This document shows, piece after piece, positions 1-7,516 of a stretch of DNA of 64,000 nucleotides. Position 1 is the stretch's first letter; the number at the start of each line of letters is the position of its first letter. Location: NCBI RefSeq assembly GCF_014642855.1, contig NZ_BMJB01000001.1:744001-808000 (forward strand), written 5' to 3'. This stretch comes from Edaphobacter acidisoli (lineage in GTDB: Bacteria > Acidobacteriota > Terriglobia > Terriglobales > Acidobacteriaceae). Below the pieces are notes generated by a model. That model was given only the letters and a program-made list of their open reading frames with translations. It was not told the DNA's origin and searched no databases. The translations under genes and the position numbers were made by a program.

Positions 1-2
1 TC

Positions 3-683
3 TTCCAGACCCTCAAGCCCGACGACTACGTCGCCGTCATGACCTACGACCTCAAGACCCACATCCTCACCGACTTCACCAACAACAAGGACATCATCGC
101 CCAGGCGCTCCAGTCCCTCGTCATCCCCACCTTCTCCGACACCGACATGTTCGACGCCCTCTACGAGACCCTCGACCGTCTCAGCCGCGTCCCCGGCCGC
201 AAATACGTCATCCTCATCGGCACCGGCCGCGACACCTTCTCCAAGCTCACGCTCGACAAGATGCTCGCCAAGATCAAAGCCACACCCAACGTCACCATCT
301 TCACCATCGGCACCGGCGCCTGGCTCAACGAGATGTACGGCGGCCAGGGCGGCATGATGAGCAGCATGCGCGACCTCAACTACCTCCAGGCCCAGAACCA
401 GCTCAAAACCTTCGCCGCCATGACCGGCGGCCTCAGCTTCAGCCCCGTCTTCCAGGGCGAGCTACCCGACATCTTCAACCAGATCAACGCCTCCATCCGC
501 AACCAGTACGTCCTCACCTACCGGCCCACCAACACAGCCGACAACGGGGCCTACCGCCACGTCAAAGTCCTCTTAGTCGACAACGAAGGCCACCCCCTCC
601 GTATGCAGGACGAAAAAGGCAAGCCGCAGAAGTACTCCATCATCACCCGCGATGGCTACTACGCCAAACTCCCCGTCGAGTAG
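3..683 (+). CDS. VWFA-related acidobacterial domain protein (5' truncated)
   Basis: The frame is open from the left edge (residues FQTLKPDDYVAVM precede the first in-window ATG at 39), so the gene starts outside the window. The visible 226 residues look like the C-terminal part of the acidobacterial VWFA-related family (TIGR03436 type): a von Willebrand A Rossmann-like segment (YVAVMTYDL, RKYVILIGTGRDTFSKLTL, VTIFTIGTG) followed by a beta-rich tail (NQYVLTYRPTN, YRHVKVLLVDNEG). Such proteins are usually exported and probably bind protein partners through a metal-ion adhesion site; the DxSxS motif would lie upstream of the window. Family assignment is from recognised pattern; function is unknown. 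Confidence 0.8.
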   Translation, partial: FQTLKPDDYVAVMTYDLKTHILTDFTNNKDIIAQALQSLVIPTFSDTDMFDALYETLDRLSRVPGRKYVILIGTGRDTFSKLTLDKMLAKIKATPNVTIFTIGTGAWLNEMYGGQGGMMSSMRDLNYLQAQNQLKTFAAMTGGLSFSPVFQGELPDIFNQINASIRNQYVLTYRPTNTADNGAYRHVKVLLVDNEGHPLRMQDEKGKPQKYSIITRDGYYAKLPVE

Positions 684-782
684 GTAGCGTCTCAGTTTGA
701 ATCCAGTCATCCTTGCGTCCGGGTTAGTAAGCTGGGCATTTTCTATTGCGTTGCCCGCTGCCATCTTGAGAGGATGGCAGCT

Positions 783-1220
783 ATGAAGCCTATGGATGCC
801 AGGATGAGGATGGTCATGGTGTGGGCTGTTTCACTATTTGCCTGCCTGATGCCACACCCTCTATTGGGCGATCGATGGCAACAACTCTTCCATCAGCCGC
901 TGTTTCTCCTCATCGTGCCGGTAGCGCTGGCGTGCCTCTCACTGCTTGTTCCAGTGCGAACACCCATGAGCGAGGAAGAAGAAGAAGATCGCTTGGAGCG
1001 CAAAAGAAAGGCCTCAGGATGGCAGGTGCTGCTCATCCTAAGCAGCCTGCTCACTGTGTTCTTTGGATGGTGCCTCGTCGATGCCTGCCGTGATACTTCC
1101 GTGCAGCAGGCGGAGCGGGTAAGGGATTGCCTTGAGTTTTTCGGCTTGACGGTACTTCCGCTGTTGGGTGTGTGGGTTGCGCTCTTGAAGCTGAAGCGCC
1201 TTGGCCATCTTTGGTATTAG
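783..1220 (+). CDS. small hypothetical membrane protein
   Basis: Not recognised. An ATG exists at 774 but GAGAGG (768-773) sits directly against it, whereas the ATG at 783 has it at an ideal 9-base spacing, so 783 is chosen (145 residues). The sequence shows about four hydrophobic stretches (MVMVWAVSLFACLM, LFLLIVPVALACLSLLV, WQVLLILSSLLTVFFGWCLV, FFGLTVLPLLGVWVALL) with an acidic-basic loop (SEEEEEDRLERKRK) in the middle, suggesting a four-pass inner-membrane protein with a charged central cytoplasmic loop. No catalytic motif is visible. It stands alone between the VWFA gene and the DUF2277 gene. Confidence 0.55.
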   Translation: MKPMDARMRMVMVWAVSLFACLMPHPLLGDRWQQLFHQPLFLLIVPVALACLSLLVPVRTPMSEEEEEDRLERKRKASGWQVLLILSSLLTVFFGWCLVDACRDTSVQQAERVRDCLEFFGLTVLPLLGVWVALLKLKRLGHLWY

Positions 1221-1283
1221 TCGTCCTGCCACTTCCTGCAAACTCAAGCTTCAGCCGTAAGTTTTTGAACGGAGGTTTTCAGC

Positions 1284-1553
1284 ATGTGCAGAAACATCAA
1301 AATGCTCTTCAACTTCGATCCGCCCGTCACCCCAGACGAAGTGCAAGCGGCCTCGCTCCAGTTCGTCCGAAAGATCACCGGCTTTAACAAGCCATCCAGG
1401 GCGAACGAAGCGGCGTTCACGGCTGCGATCAGCGCCATCGCCGGCATCTCGACCGAGCTTCTCCTCTCGCTCGAAACCAACGCGCCCCCAAGGAACCGGG
1501 AAGAAGAGGCAGCCAAAGCCAAAGCACGAAACGCCGAAAGATTCCCCGTGTGA
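1284..1553 (+). CDS. DUF2277 family protein
   Basis: Protein of 89 residues starting MCRNIKMLFNFDPPVTPDE, which is the characteristic N-terminus of the DUF2277 family; the middle (AASLQFVRKITGFNKPSRANEAAF) also matches the family pattern. The ATG at 1284 is preceded by GGAGG (1270-1274). The family is small and found in soil bacteria and actinobacteria; its function is unknown. The C-terminus is charged (NREEEAAKAKARNAE). Full length for the family, single gene unit. Confidence 0.85.
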   Translation: MCRNIKMLFNFDPPVTPDEVQAASLQFVRKITGFNKPSRANEAAFTAAISAIAGISTELLLSLETNAPPRNREEEAAKAKARNAERFPV

Positions 1554-1663
1554 CCCCTCATCTCCAATAACCAGACAGGAAAAACGCACAGGCATACGGA
1601 ACTCTAAGCGAGCCGCCTCCGTAGCTACTATCAGGAAAATGAATCTCCACCTCGGAGCGTTCC

Positions 1664-3244
1664 GTGCCTTCGACTCGCAGAGAGTTCCTCAAAGATTCTG
1701 CCGCGCTATCCATGCTGGCTGCCTCCCCGTCGATTGCCTTCAGCACGAACGAGACCACCCCCTTGCAGTCTCAGACGAGCAAGACGGCCCAGGCCCTTGG
1801 CTTGCCCGGATTTGTCGCCGGCGTTGTCAGGGATGGCAAACTCGACACGGTGCAGGCCGAGGGCTACGCTGACCTCGAACAGCGAACGCCGATGCAACGC
1901 GACCACATCTTCTATGTGGCATCCCTCACAAAAACCTTCACCGCCGTCATGATGATGCAGTACGTCCAGGAGAAGAAGATCTCCCTGGATGACTATCTCC
2001 TCAACTACCCATTCCTCACCGTTGGCCTCTCACCCGATCGCCTGTTCGATCCCAACGTTCGATTGAAGCATCCCCTCAGCCACACCTCAGAGGGAATCCC
2101 CGGCGAAAACTTTATCTACAACGGAAACAGATACAACTTCGTCTACGGCGTCTTCGAGAAGATGAGCGGCAACACGCATCACTACGACGCCGTCGCTCAG
2201 GAGTTCAGCAAACGGATCGCTGGTCCTCTCACCCTCACGTCAACCCTGTCGGGTTATCCCGTCGATCACACCGACCCACGCATTCCGCGGATCGTCAAAA
2301 CGTACTTTCTCAATAAGGAACACCCGAAGCCCACGCTCGATACATCCGCCCCCTCCGGCACCACGCACTACCCTGCGACAGGCCTGCTTACATCCGTCGA
2401 TGACCTTGCGAAATACATGATCGCGCTCGATGAAAACACGCTCATCACGCGTGAGAGCTACTCGGTCATGACACAGCCGTTTGCGCTGAATGACGGACGG
2501 AAGAGCCCCTATGGACTCGGTTGGAGCACGCAGAGCATCGGCGGACAACCCATACACTCCGCCTACGGATACGGAGATTCTTATTCCGCGCTTCTCGTCC
2601 GCGTCCCCAACAGGAAGACATCCTTCATCCTGCTCACCAACTGCGACGCTGCGTCGGCCCCGTTCTTTCTTGGCTATGGCAACCTCCTGACCTCTCCCTT
2701 CGCCGTCAACTTTCTGCGCGAGGCGCTCCCGGGCGTCCTGCATGAAACAGATGAGATCTACGCACAGGCTTTTCTCCAGCACTACAGCGCGACCGTTGCA
2801 GGCGCCAATCCAGACCAATCACGCCATCTGCTCAACCAGCTCAGGACCGAAGCCCCGGAACGGTTTGAGAAGAGTGATCGAAGCCTGATCTATCTCTTGT
2901 CTGAGATCTCCGATCCATCCTTCGATCCAGAGACGGAGAAACTCGTGCGTGCCTACGACGCATCGGGAGACTTTCATCCGGAAGTCGAACTCGCGATCGC
3001 CAGCTTTTACAAAAGAACCGGCGCCGAAGAGAAATATCTCGCGCGGCTTCACCGGATTGCCGACCGGCCTGGCTATGGCGAACAGTCATCGACCCAAGAA
3101 GCGTGCATTCAGCTGGGAACGGCCCTCTTGAAAAAAGGACAGCAAGAAGGCCGGAAATATCTTTGGATGGCGGTTCAATACGAGCGGTTTTCAGGAGCAA
3201 ACACAGCATCCCTGGATAAGCTCGTCTCGAAGATGAGTCCGTGA
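1664..3244 (+). CDS. Tat-exported serine hydrolase of the beta-lactamase (class C-like) family
   Basis: 526 residues. The N-terminus (STRREFLKDSAALSMLAA) is a twin-arginine signal, so the protein is exported folded. The beta-lactamase/transpeptidase-like domain follows: nucleophile motif SLTK at residues 87-90, then family segments SHTSEGIPG, YNFVYGVFEKMSG and GLGWSTQ. The last 170 residues look alpha-helical and may form a repeat-like extension (EKLVRAYDASGDFHPEVELAIASFYKRTGAEEKYLARL). Such enzymes are esterases, peptidases or penicillin-binding-like hydrolases; nothing shows real beta-lactamase activity. The start is a GTG with GGAG 8 bases upstream; a TTG/ATG alternative is less consistent with the Tat signal. 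Confidence 0.85.
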   Translation: MPSTRREFLKDSAALSMLAASPSIAFSTNETTPLQSQTSKTAQALGLPGFVAGVVRDGKLDTVQAEGYADLEQRTPMQRDHIFYVASLTKTFTAVMMMQYVQEKKISLDDYLLNYPFLTVGLSPDRLFDPNVRLKHPLSHTSEGIPGENFIYNGNRYNFVYGVFEKMSGNTHHYDAVAQEFSKRIAGPLTLTSTLSGYPVDHTDPRIPRIVKTYFLNKEHPKPTLDTSAPSGTTHYPATGLLTSVDDLAKYMIALDENTLITRESYSVMTQPFALNDGRKSPYGLGWSTQSIGGQPIHSAYGYGDSYSALLVRVPNRKTSFILLTNCDAASAPFFLGYGNLLTSPFAVNFLREALPGVLHETDEIYAQAFLQHYSATVAGANPDQSRHLLNQLRTEAPERFEKSDRSLIYLLSEISDPSFDPETEKLVRAYDASGDFHPEVELAIASFYKRTGAEEKYLARLHRIADRPGYGEQSSTQEACIQLGTALLKKGQQEGRKYLWMAVQYERFSGANTASLDKLVSKMSP

Positions 3245-3287
3245 TGAAGACCAATGAGCCAGGTAGCTCCCGGGCACGGCTCAGGTG

Positions 3288-3402
3288 CGCTTGCCGTTGC
3301 TCCTGAGACTTTGTCGTTGCTCCTGAAATAGGCCCGGACTTCAGTCCGGGCAACACCAGCCACAAAAACAAGGGGCTTCAGCCCCTGGGATATGCCTTCT
3401 TC
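3288..3402. repeat. intergenic palindromic repeat, family A copy 1
   Basis: A 75-base core (3328-3402) is repeated at 4344-4418 with only two mismatches. It contains two hairpins: a perfect 20-base palindrome-like stem at 3332-3351 around GGACTTCAGTCC, and a second around GGGGCTTCAGCCCC (about 3371-3387). The left flank is a run of imperfect short repeats related to TTGCTCCTGAGA. A third, inverted copy lies at 36717-36832. No open frame of its own. Confidence 0.85.
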
Positions 3403-3493
3403 CCTACATCGCGCCACAAAAAACTCGGGTGCCGGGCATGCACTCCAGAGAATCCGTCACATCCATGGGCGGCGAGAAGCGAATCATCTGCAG

Positions 3494-3907
3494 TTAGTCA
3501 ATGATCTCGGCACGTTCCGTCTTGAGACGTTCAAGACCTCCCCTCATTTGTCGAAGCTGCTCGTCCGTATGCCCTTGCCACTTCGTGACCTCTCCAACCA
3601 CGCGAAGCGGATCGCGGGACCGATACGACAGGGTAGGGTTACCTGGGAATTTCTTGTCCGTCAGGTTCGGGTCATCGACGATCGATCCCGTGGGTTCGAC
3701 GACGTATATTCTCTCCGGCCCATCTCCAACGGCAAGTTCAGCGCCCCAAATGGCAGCGTCCAGAGTCCCGGTGCAATATACCCACGACAAAATCTTTCCT
3801 TCACCGTAGTTCGATGCGTATCCAGCTCTTATCAGATCGCCGTGCTGAAGGTCCGCACGAGTTCCATGAAAGAACTGCTGACGAAACCTGCTATCCGTTG
3901 CCGACAT
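3494..3907 (-). CDS. arr: NAD(+)-rifampin ADP-ribosyltransferase
   Basis: 137 residues. It transfers ADP-ribose from NAD+ to the C23 hydroxyl of rifamycins, inactivating them. The sequence follows the Arr family over its whole length: QFFHGTRADLQHGDLI, SWVYCTGTLDAAIWGAELA, RIYVVEPTG, LTDKKFPGNPTLSYRS. The three NAD-site residues known from Mycobacterium smegmatis Arr (His19, Tyr49, Asp84) appear at His14, Tyr44 and Asp79 with a constant offset of five. The frame is open further upstream, but the ATG at 3907 has GAGGAG 10 bases before it and gives the normal Arr length. The gene is alone, on the opposite strand to its neighbours, flanked on both sides by palindromic repeats. Likely an intrinsic soil resistance gene or a house-keeping ADP-ribosyltransferase. 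Confidence 0.95.
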   Translation of the reverse strand: MSATDSRFRQQFFHGTRADLQHGDLIRAGYASNYGEGKILSWVYCTGTLDAAIWGAELAVGDGPERIYVVEPTGSIVDDPNLTDKKFPGNPTLSYRSRDPLRVVGEVTKWQGHTDEQLRQMRGGLERLKTERAEIID

Positions 3908-4506
3908 AAATGGATTGCTCCTCATGAAATGGAAGATGGAGATTCGCTCACTCCGAATGACAATCATGAGGCAAGACCCGTGTGTTGCCGCAAGCCCCTA
4001 CGCACCGGGTACACTGAAGACAGGCGGAACAAAAAATTTCATGCCGGATAGGTTCTTCCTTATCCGACTTCCAGACGTATTCGCCGGGCGCATCTCACAT
4101 CTGAGACCTGGGTAATTCGCGCAAAGCGCGAACCGCTTTCAACGCCACCGTCGCAGAGGGCCAAAGGCCCGACTCATACCAGCCTGGGGTGAAACCCCAG
4201 GTTTGCGAACAAGCGGAACCACAGAGGGCTGAAGGCCCGACTCATAAATTTTGAAGAAAGCCTCGGATTCAAAATACCTCAGACGCCGGTGCAGTTGCCT
4301 CTTGCGTTTTGCCGTTGCATCTGCCCTTGTCGTTGCCTCTGAGATAGGCCCGGACTTCAGTCCGGGCAACACCAGCCATAAAAACAAGGGGCTTCAGCCC
4401 CTGGGACATGCCTTCTTCTCGGCCACCTTACACTCTCATCGCACCACAAAACTCGGGTGCCCTATCCTTCGCCTGGGCATTCGCGCAACGCGCGAACCGT
4501 CCTCCT
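3908..4506. repeat. 600-base gene-free region packed with palindromic repeats
   Basis: No credible gene. It contains several short perfect hairpins: TTCGCGCAAAGCGCGAA (4115-4131) and a variant at 4480-4496; a 24-base unit beginning AGAGGGCCAAAGGCCC (4155-4178) repeated with a changed loop at 4223-4246; CCTGGGGTGAAACCCCAGG (4183-4201); and family A copy 2 (core 4344-4418). The left part up to about 4100 should hold the arr promoter but I see no convincing boxes. Confidence 0.8.
4344..4418. repeat. intergenic palindromic repeat, family A copy 2
   Basis: Direct copy of 3328-3402 (offset 1016 bases, two mismatches). The left flank again holds degenerate TTGCC/TTGTCGTTGCC short repeats (4305-4340). 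After the core both copies are followed within 60 bases by a shared ACTCGGGTGCC segment. It sits downstream of the TlpA-TIGR03435 gene. Confidence 0.85.
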
Positions 4507-5724
4507 TCAAGGTGTTGTCTTCGTCGGCGCGCGCTCCACTTCAAGCACAGTGATGGGCATCTCCTCGCCGCCGGGAACAAGCTCCAACCCGAGAGTCTTT
4601 CCGAGTACGGCATTCAAGCTGTCAACGTCGTCACCGGAGACTTTGAATCGCGCATCATACGTGCCATCGATCCCTGTCTGATTCACCACCGGGTTCTCCA
4701 ACCCGGTCGCCAACACATACGCCAGATCGTCCATCGTCCCGTTCATCAGGATATATATGCCATGCCAGTAACCTCGCTTCACCGCGTGGGTCGAGGCCGA
4801 AGGACTCAACAACCTCTTACTCGCATCCGTAGCCCGAAGAATATACACGCGCTTGGTGACTGTCTTTGGCTCTATCTGCAAATGCAAAGCGGCCAGAACA
4901 GCCTGCTGGACGACCGCATCGACCACACCCTGGGGCACGCCGGCAGCACTCACGCGGAGATCGTAGCGTCCTTCCGGCAGCGTGTCCTTCAAGACATACC
5001 GCTTCCCAAAAGCATTGAACACATCCGTCATCAGTCCATCGGCAGTCTCTCCAAGAACATCCGTCCCGGTCGGCGGATGATTCACCACAGACATCGTTGC
5101 ATGGGGCGAAGCCTTGCTGACCGACACGGCAAACAAAGGGCCCCTGGCAATCGCGCTGGCTGGAACCCTCACCTCCGTGATCGCAGACACCGCTTTGAAT
5201 GCCACATGCTTTCCTCGTGCGACTGCTTCGAGATCGGCAGTGCTCACCGCATCGATCTCCGTTACCGCAACAACCTTCCCGCTCCCATCGACAATCACGG
5301 TCGTAGGCCGCGACGTGATTCCATACCGCGCGAACACGCGGCCCGACGTATCGGTACCGACCCAGCCGGAGGTCTTCTTTCTGGTCAGAAATCTCTCGAC
5401 GGCCTTCGGGTCCTCGTCATCAATCGAGATGAACTGGAACTTCGCCGGATCGAGCGACGCCACCATCTGGTTCAGATGCGGAAGACTCGCCACGCAAGGC
5501 GAACACCACGTAGCCCAGAACTCCAGCACCACGACCTTCCCCCTCAGACTCGCCCATTCTGCTCTTGCCCCGGAAGGGGCCTGCAACAGCTTCACCGAAT
5601 CCAAAGAAGGAGCACGAGCACCCTTCGCAGGAAGTGCCCATAACGTCGCCGGTCCGAGCAGAGACCCGAGCAGTAAGGCAACAACAACGACCAGACAACC
5701 GCGCAAAGTCAGACGAATGTTCAT
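4507..5724 (-). CDS. secreted TlpA-type thioredoxin fused to a TIGR03435 domain
   Basis: 405 residues from the ATG at 5724. Residues 1-32 are a signal peptide (LVVVVALLLGSLLGPATLWA). Residues 38-185 form a TlpA/ResA-like thioredoxin domain: VVVLEFWATWCSPC with the redox pair Cys74/Cys77 (CSPC), then RPTTVIVDGSGKVV with the cis-proline. Residues about 195-400 follow the TIGR03435 pattern (GRYDLRVSAAG, KRVYILRATDASKRL, GTMDDLAYVLATGLENPVVNQTGIDGTYDARF, LGLELVPGGEEMPITVLEVERAP). The role is probably periplasmic thiol-disulfide exchange, with TIGR03435 as a partner- or ligand-binding part of unknown function. Starts further upstream (GTG 5760, ATG 5736) are possible; 5724 gives the cleanest signal peptide, though without a clear ribosome binding site. 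A perfect 14-base palindrome overlaps the start region. Confidence 0.85.
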   Translation of the reverse strand: MNIRLTLRGCLVVVVALLLGSLLGPATLWALPAKGARAPSLDSVKLLQAPSGARAEWASLRGKVVVLEFWATWCSPCVASLPHLNQMVASLDPAKFQFISIDDEDPKAVERFLTRKKTSGWVGTDTSGRVFARYGITSRPTTVIVDGSGKVVAVTEIDAVSTADLEAVARGKHVAFKAVSAITEVRVPASAIARGPLFAVSVSKASPHATMSVVNHPPTGTDVLGETADGLMTDVFNAFGKRYVLKDTLPEGRYDLRVSAAGVPQGVVDAVVQQAVLAALHLQIEPKTVTKRVYILRATDASKRLLSPSASTHAVKRGYWHGIYILMNGTMDDLAYVLATGLENPVVNQTGIDGTYDARFKVSGDDVDSLNAVLGKTLGLELVPGGEEMPITVLEVERAPTKTTP

Positions 5725-5728
5725 GCTA

Positions 5729-5742
5729 TGTAGCATGCTACA
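5729..5742. promoter_or_regulatory. perfect 14-base palindrome at the start of the TlpA-TIGR03435 gene
   Basis: TGTAGCATGCTACA is its own reverse complement and lies 5-18 bases upstream of the ATG at 5724, on the only likely route for its transcription. Position and symmetry suggest a repressor operator. TIGR03435 genes in acidobacteria are often near BlaI/MecI-type regulators, and BlaI-family operators are short TACA/TGTA-type dyads, so a BlaI-like protein encoded elsewhere is a guess only. Confidence 0.4.
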
Positions 5743-5949
5743 CAAATTTCCCTTCGCCACAGATTTCTGTCAACCCCCATCCGCTGTGGAAAACCAGCCA
5801 TCCAACTCAAACTAAATGACATCTTTCCCCTCGCAGGTTGGCGGTTTTCCCGCCCCGGTTCGCTATCATAGAAATAGGGAGACAAAACGACCCCGGACAG
5901 CCTGGGCCGGTTCTTTGACCGCCGTAAAAGTCCAAGCCTAAACCATCTG

Positions 5950-5994
5950 TTTCGAAGACTTTAGTACTTTAAGTAGGGGGAGGGGGTACCCGCC
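5950..5994 (+). repeat. dispersed 44-45 base element, copy 1, carrying the ribosome binding site of the next gene
   Basis: This segment (TTTCGAAGACTTTAGTAC to GGGGGTACCCGCC) recurs in inverted orientation at 20707-20750 with one single-base indel and a few substitutions. It ends directly before the ATG at 5995; its purine run GGGGGAGGGGG is the only plausible Shine-Dalgarno sequence for that gene. Confidence 0.75.
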
Positions 5995-6849
5995 ATGGCC
6001 GCAACCCGCATCGCCTCACTCCAGCCCTCCATCACCCTCACCCTCCAGGCCCTCGGCCGCCTCGACCGCCTCGTCGCCTGCACCCGCTACTGCCTCGAAG
6101 CCCTCCCCGAACTCGCCGCCCGCAACCTACCCATCCTCCACGACTCCTGGTCGGCCGACACCGCCGAGATCCTCGCCGCCCACCCCGATCTGGTCGTCGC
6201 CAGCGTCCCCTATCGCCTGGAGTCCCTGGCCGCCATCCTCAAAACCGGTATCCCTGTCCTCGCACTCACCCCGCACACCCTCGCCGACATCTACAAAGAC
6301 ATCAACCTCCTCGCGGGGATCGTCGAAGCAGAAGATGAGGGAAGAGTCCTCGTCGCCCGCATGCGCGAGGCCATCGACCTCACCCGTCAGCGAAGCGCCC
6401 CCCGCAGAAGGACCCCACTGGTCTATTGCGAGGAGTGGGGCAAGCCGCTCATCCACTCCCAGCACTGGGTGGCCGAGCTTGTCGAAGCCGCCGGAGGTCG
6501 CTTCCTCGGAGAACCCGGCGCCCATACCACCCCGGAGGCCGTCGCCGAAGCCAATCCCGACGTCCTCCTCTTCGCCTGGTGCGGCGCTGGAGACCGCGTC
6601 CCGCTCGACCGGGTCGTGGCACAGCGCAACTGGTTCGATCTCCCCGCCGTCCGCCACGCCCGCGTCTACTGCATCCCCGACGAGTACCTCAACACGCCAG
6701 CCCACACCCTGCTCGAAGGCCTGCACTCCATTGCCGCCGCCATTCACCCGGAGATATTTCCATCCCATCCCCGCCTGATCCAGCTCACCGGGGCCGCGGA
6801 ATCGTCAGATCAAGATCTTGTCCAGTCATCTGTTTCGTCAGTAGGATGA
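5995..6849 (+). CDS. BtuF-like periplasmic-binding-fold protein (cobalamin/iron-chelate type)
   Basis: 284 residues with the PF01497 pattern of class III substrate-binding proteins: RIASLQPSITLTLQALGRLDRLVACTRYC, then HPDLVVASVPYRLESLAAILKTGIPVLAL and the C-terminal lobe ANPDVLLFAWCGAGDRVPLDRV, LPAVRHARVYCIPDEYLN, HTLLEGLHSIAAAIHPE. No signal peptide or lipobox is visible, so it may be cytoplasmic, as are several stand-alone BtuF-like proteins without transporters. No ABC permease or ATPase is nearby. The last 65 bases overlap the end of the convergent DinB gene. The start codon lies immediately after a dispersed repeat. Confidence 0.8.
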   Translation: MAATRIASLQPSITLTLQALGRLDRLVACTRYCLEALPELAARNLPILHDSWSADTAEILAAHPDLVVASVPYRLESLAAILKTGIPVLALTPHTLADIYKDINLLAGIVEAEDEGRVLVARMREAIDLTRQRSAPRRRTPLVYCEEWGKPLIHSQHWVAELVEAAGGRFLGEPGAHTTPEAVAEANPDVLLFAWCGAGDRVPLDRVVAQRNWFDLPAVRHARVYCIPDEYLNTPAHTLLEGLHSIAAAIHPEIFPSHPRLIQLTGAAESSDQDLVQSSVSSVG

Positions 6850-7279
6850 TCTGCCCGGTGTGCTGATGCACATGCGTCACTACCACAAAGATCGCCTCCA
6901 GCACCGTGACAGTCCGCCCCTGCGGGTGGATGACCTCCGTCAACCGCTCCGCCGGTACCGCCGTAATCACTCCACGCACCTCGCCCATCGTTTCGGTGAA
7001 GATTCTCAGAAGCTCATCCCGGCTCAACCCGCCATCCGCACTGAACTCCTTCTCCCGAGTCCGCGTGTCCACCACACCGCCCACCCCGCTGATAACCCAC
7101 TGCCGAGCATTCCCACTCAGGTGCAGCAGTAGGTTGCCAACGGAATTCTCGTGCGCTCCATGCCGCTCCCACACCTGAGCATCGGTTAACTTCCCAACGC
7201 AGGTCTTCACATAGTCGGCCATTACATCGAGCCTGCGGCCCGAGACTTCGAGATAAGTTTGAGCAATTGCGTTATCCAT
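6785..7279 (-). CDS. DinB-like / DUF1572-type four-helix protein
   Basis: 164 residues, predicted all-helical. The pattern fits the DinB superfamily of metal-binding four-helix bundle proteins: an early helix ending with HENSVGNLLLHLSGN (first His ligand) and a late VVTHVHQHTGQIILLTKQM, where HxxxHxGQ supplies the other His ligands. Bacillithiol- or mycothiol-dependent transferases belong to this superfamily, but most members have no known reaction. ATG start at 7279; the 3' end overlaps the BtuF-like gene on the other strand by 65 bases. Confidence 0.85.
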   Translation of the reverse strand: MDNAIAQTYLEVSGRRLDVMADYVKTCVGKLTDAQVWERHGAHENSVGNLLLHLSGNARQWVISGVGGVVDTRTREKEFSADGGLSRDELLRIFTETMGEVRGVITAVPAERLTEVIHPQGRTVTVLEAIFVVVTHVHQHTGQIILLTKQMTGQDLDLTIPRPR

Positions 7280-7389
7280 TAACGCATTCTACGCGCGGAG
7301 TTTGACCAGAAGCGCGCGTACCTCGTACACTCTAAAAGGCAGCTGGCGATCGACTGAGATTGCAGCTCGCAGCGGCACCATCCCTGCAT

Positions 7390-7463
7390 TGCCCCCTCGT
7401 TCAATGGTAGGACAGTCGGCTCTGAACCGATCAATCGGGGTTCGAATCCCTGGGGGGCAACCA
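7390..7463 (+). tRNA. tRNA-Gln (anticodon CUG)
   Basis: The cloverleaf can be drawn by hand: acceptor stem TGCCCCC (7390-7396) with GGGGGCA (7453-7459), D arm around TCAATGGTAGGA, anticodon loop CTCTGAA giving anticodon CUG, T arm CGGGG/TTCGAAT/CCCTG (7436-7452), discriminator A at 7460, and the 3' CCA encoded (7461-7463). A U1-A72 first pair is typical of glutamine tRNAs. Confidence 0.93.
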
Positions 7464-7516
7464 CATCTGCCTAGCTTAGCGAATAGGCTGAAGACGCGAT
7501 ACTGTCAGGGCAATCA

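Noticed and set aside
1664..3244. True beta-lactamase resistance gene
   Set aside because: The fold and SxxK motif are shared with esterases and peptidases, and the long helical C-terminal extension is not typical of class C beta-lactamases; only a family-level call is justified.
3392..4051. 219-codon frame opposite arr
   Set aside because: No family pattern; starts inside a repeat and overlaps the well-supported arr gene.
3288..4496. CRISPR array
   Set aside because: Repeats are palindromic, irregularly spaced and of several different families, without uniform spacers; no cas genes are seen.
4408..5643. 411-codon + strand frame over the TlpA-TIGR03435 gene
   Set aside because: Rich in His, Arg and Ser without domain similarity; the minus-strand protein has a signal peptide, CSPC motif and TIGR03435 pattern.
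5821..5994. Cobalamin riboswitch before the BtuF-like gene
   Set aside because: No B12-box or matching core could be found; the conserved-looking part is a dispersed repeat that also occurs at 20707 without such a gene.
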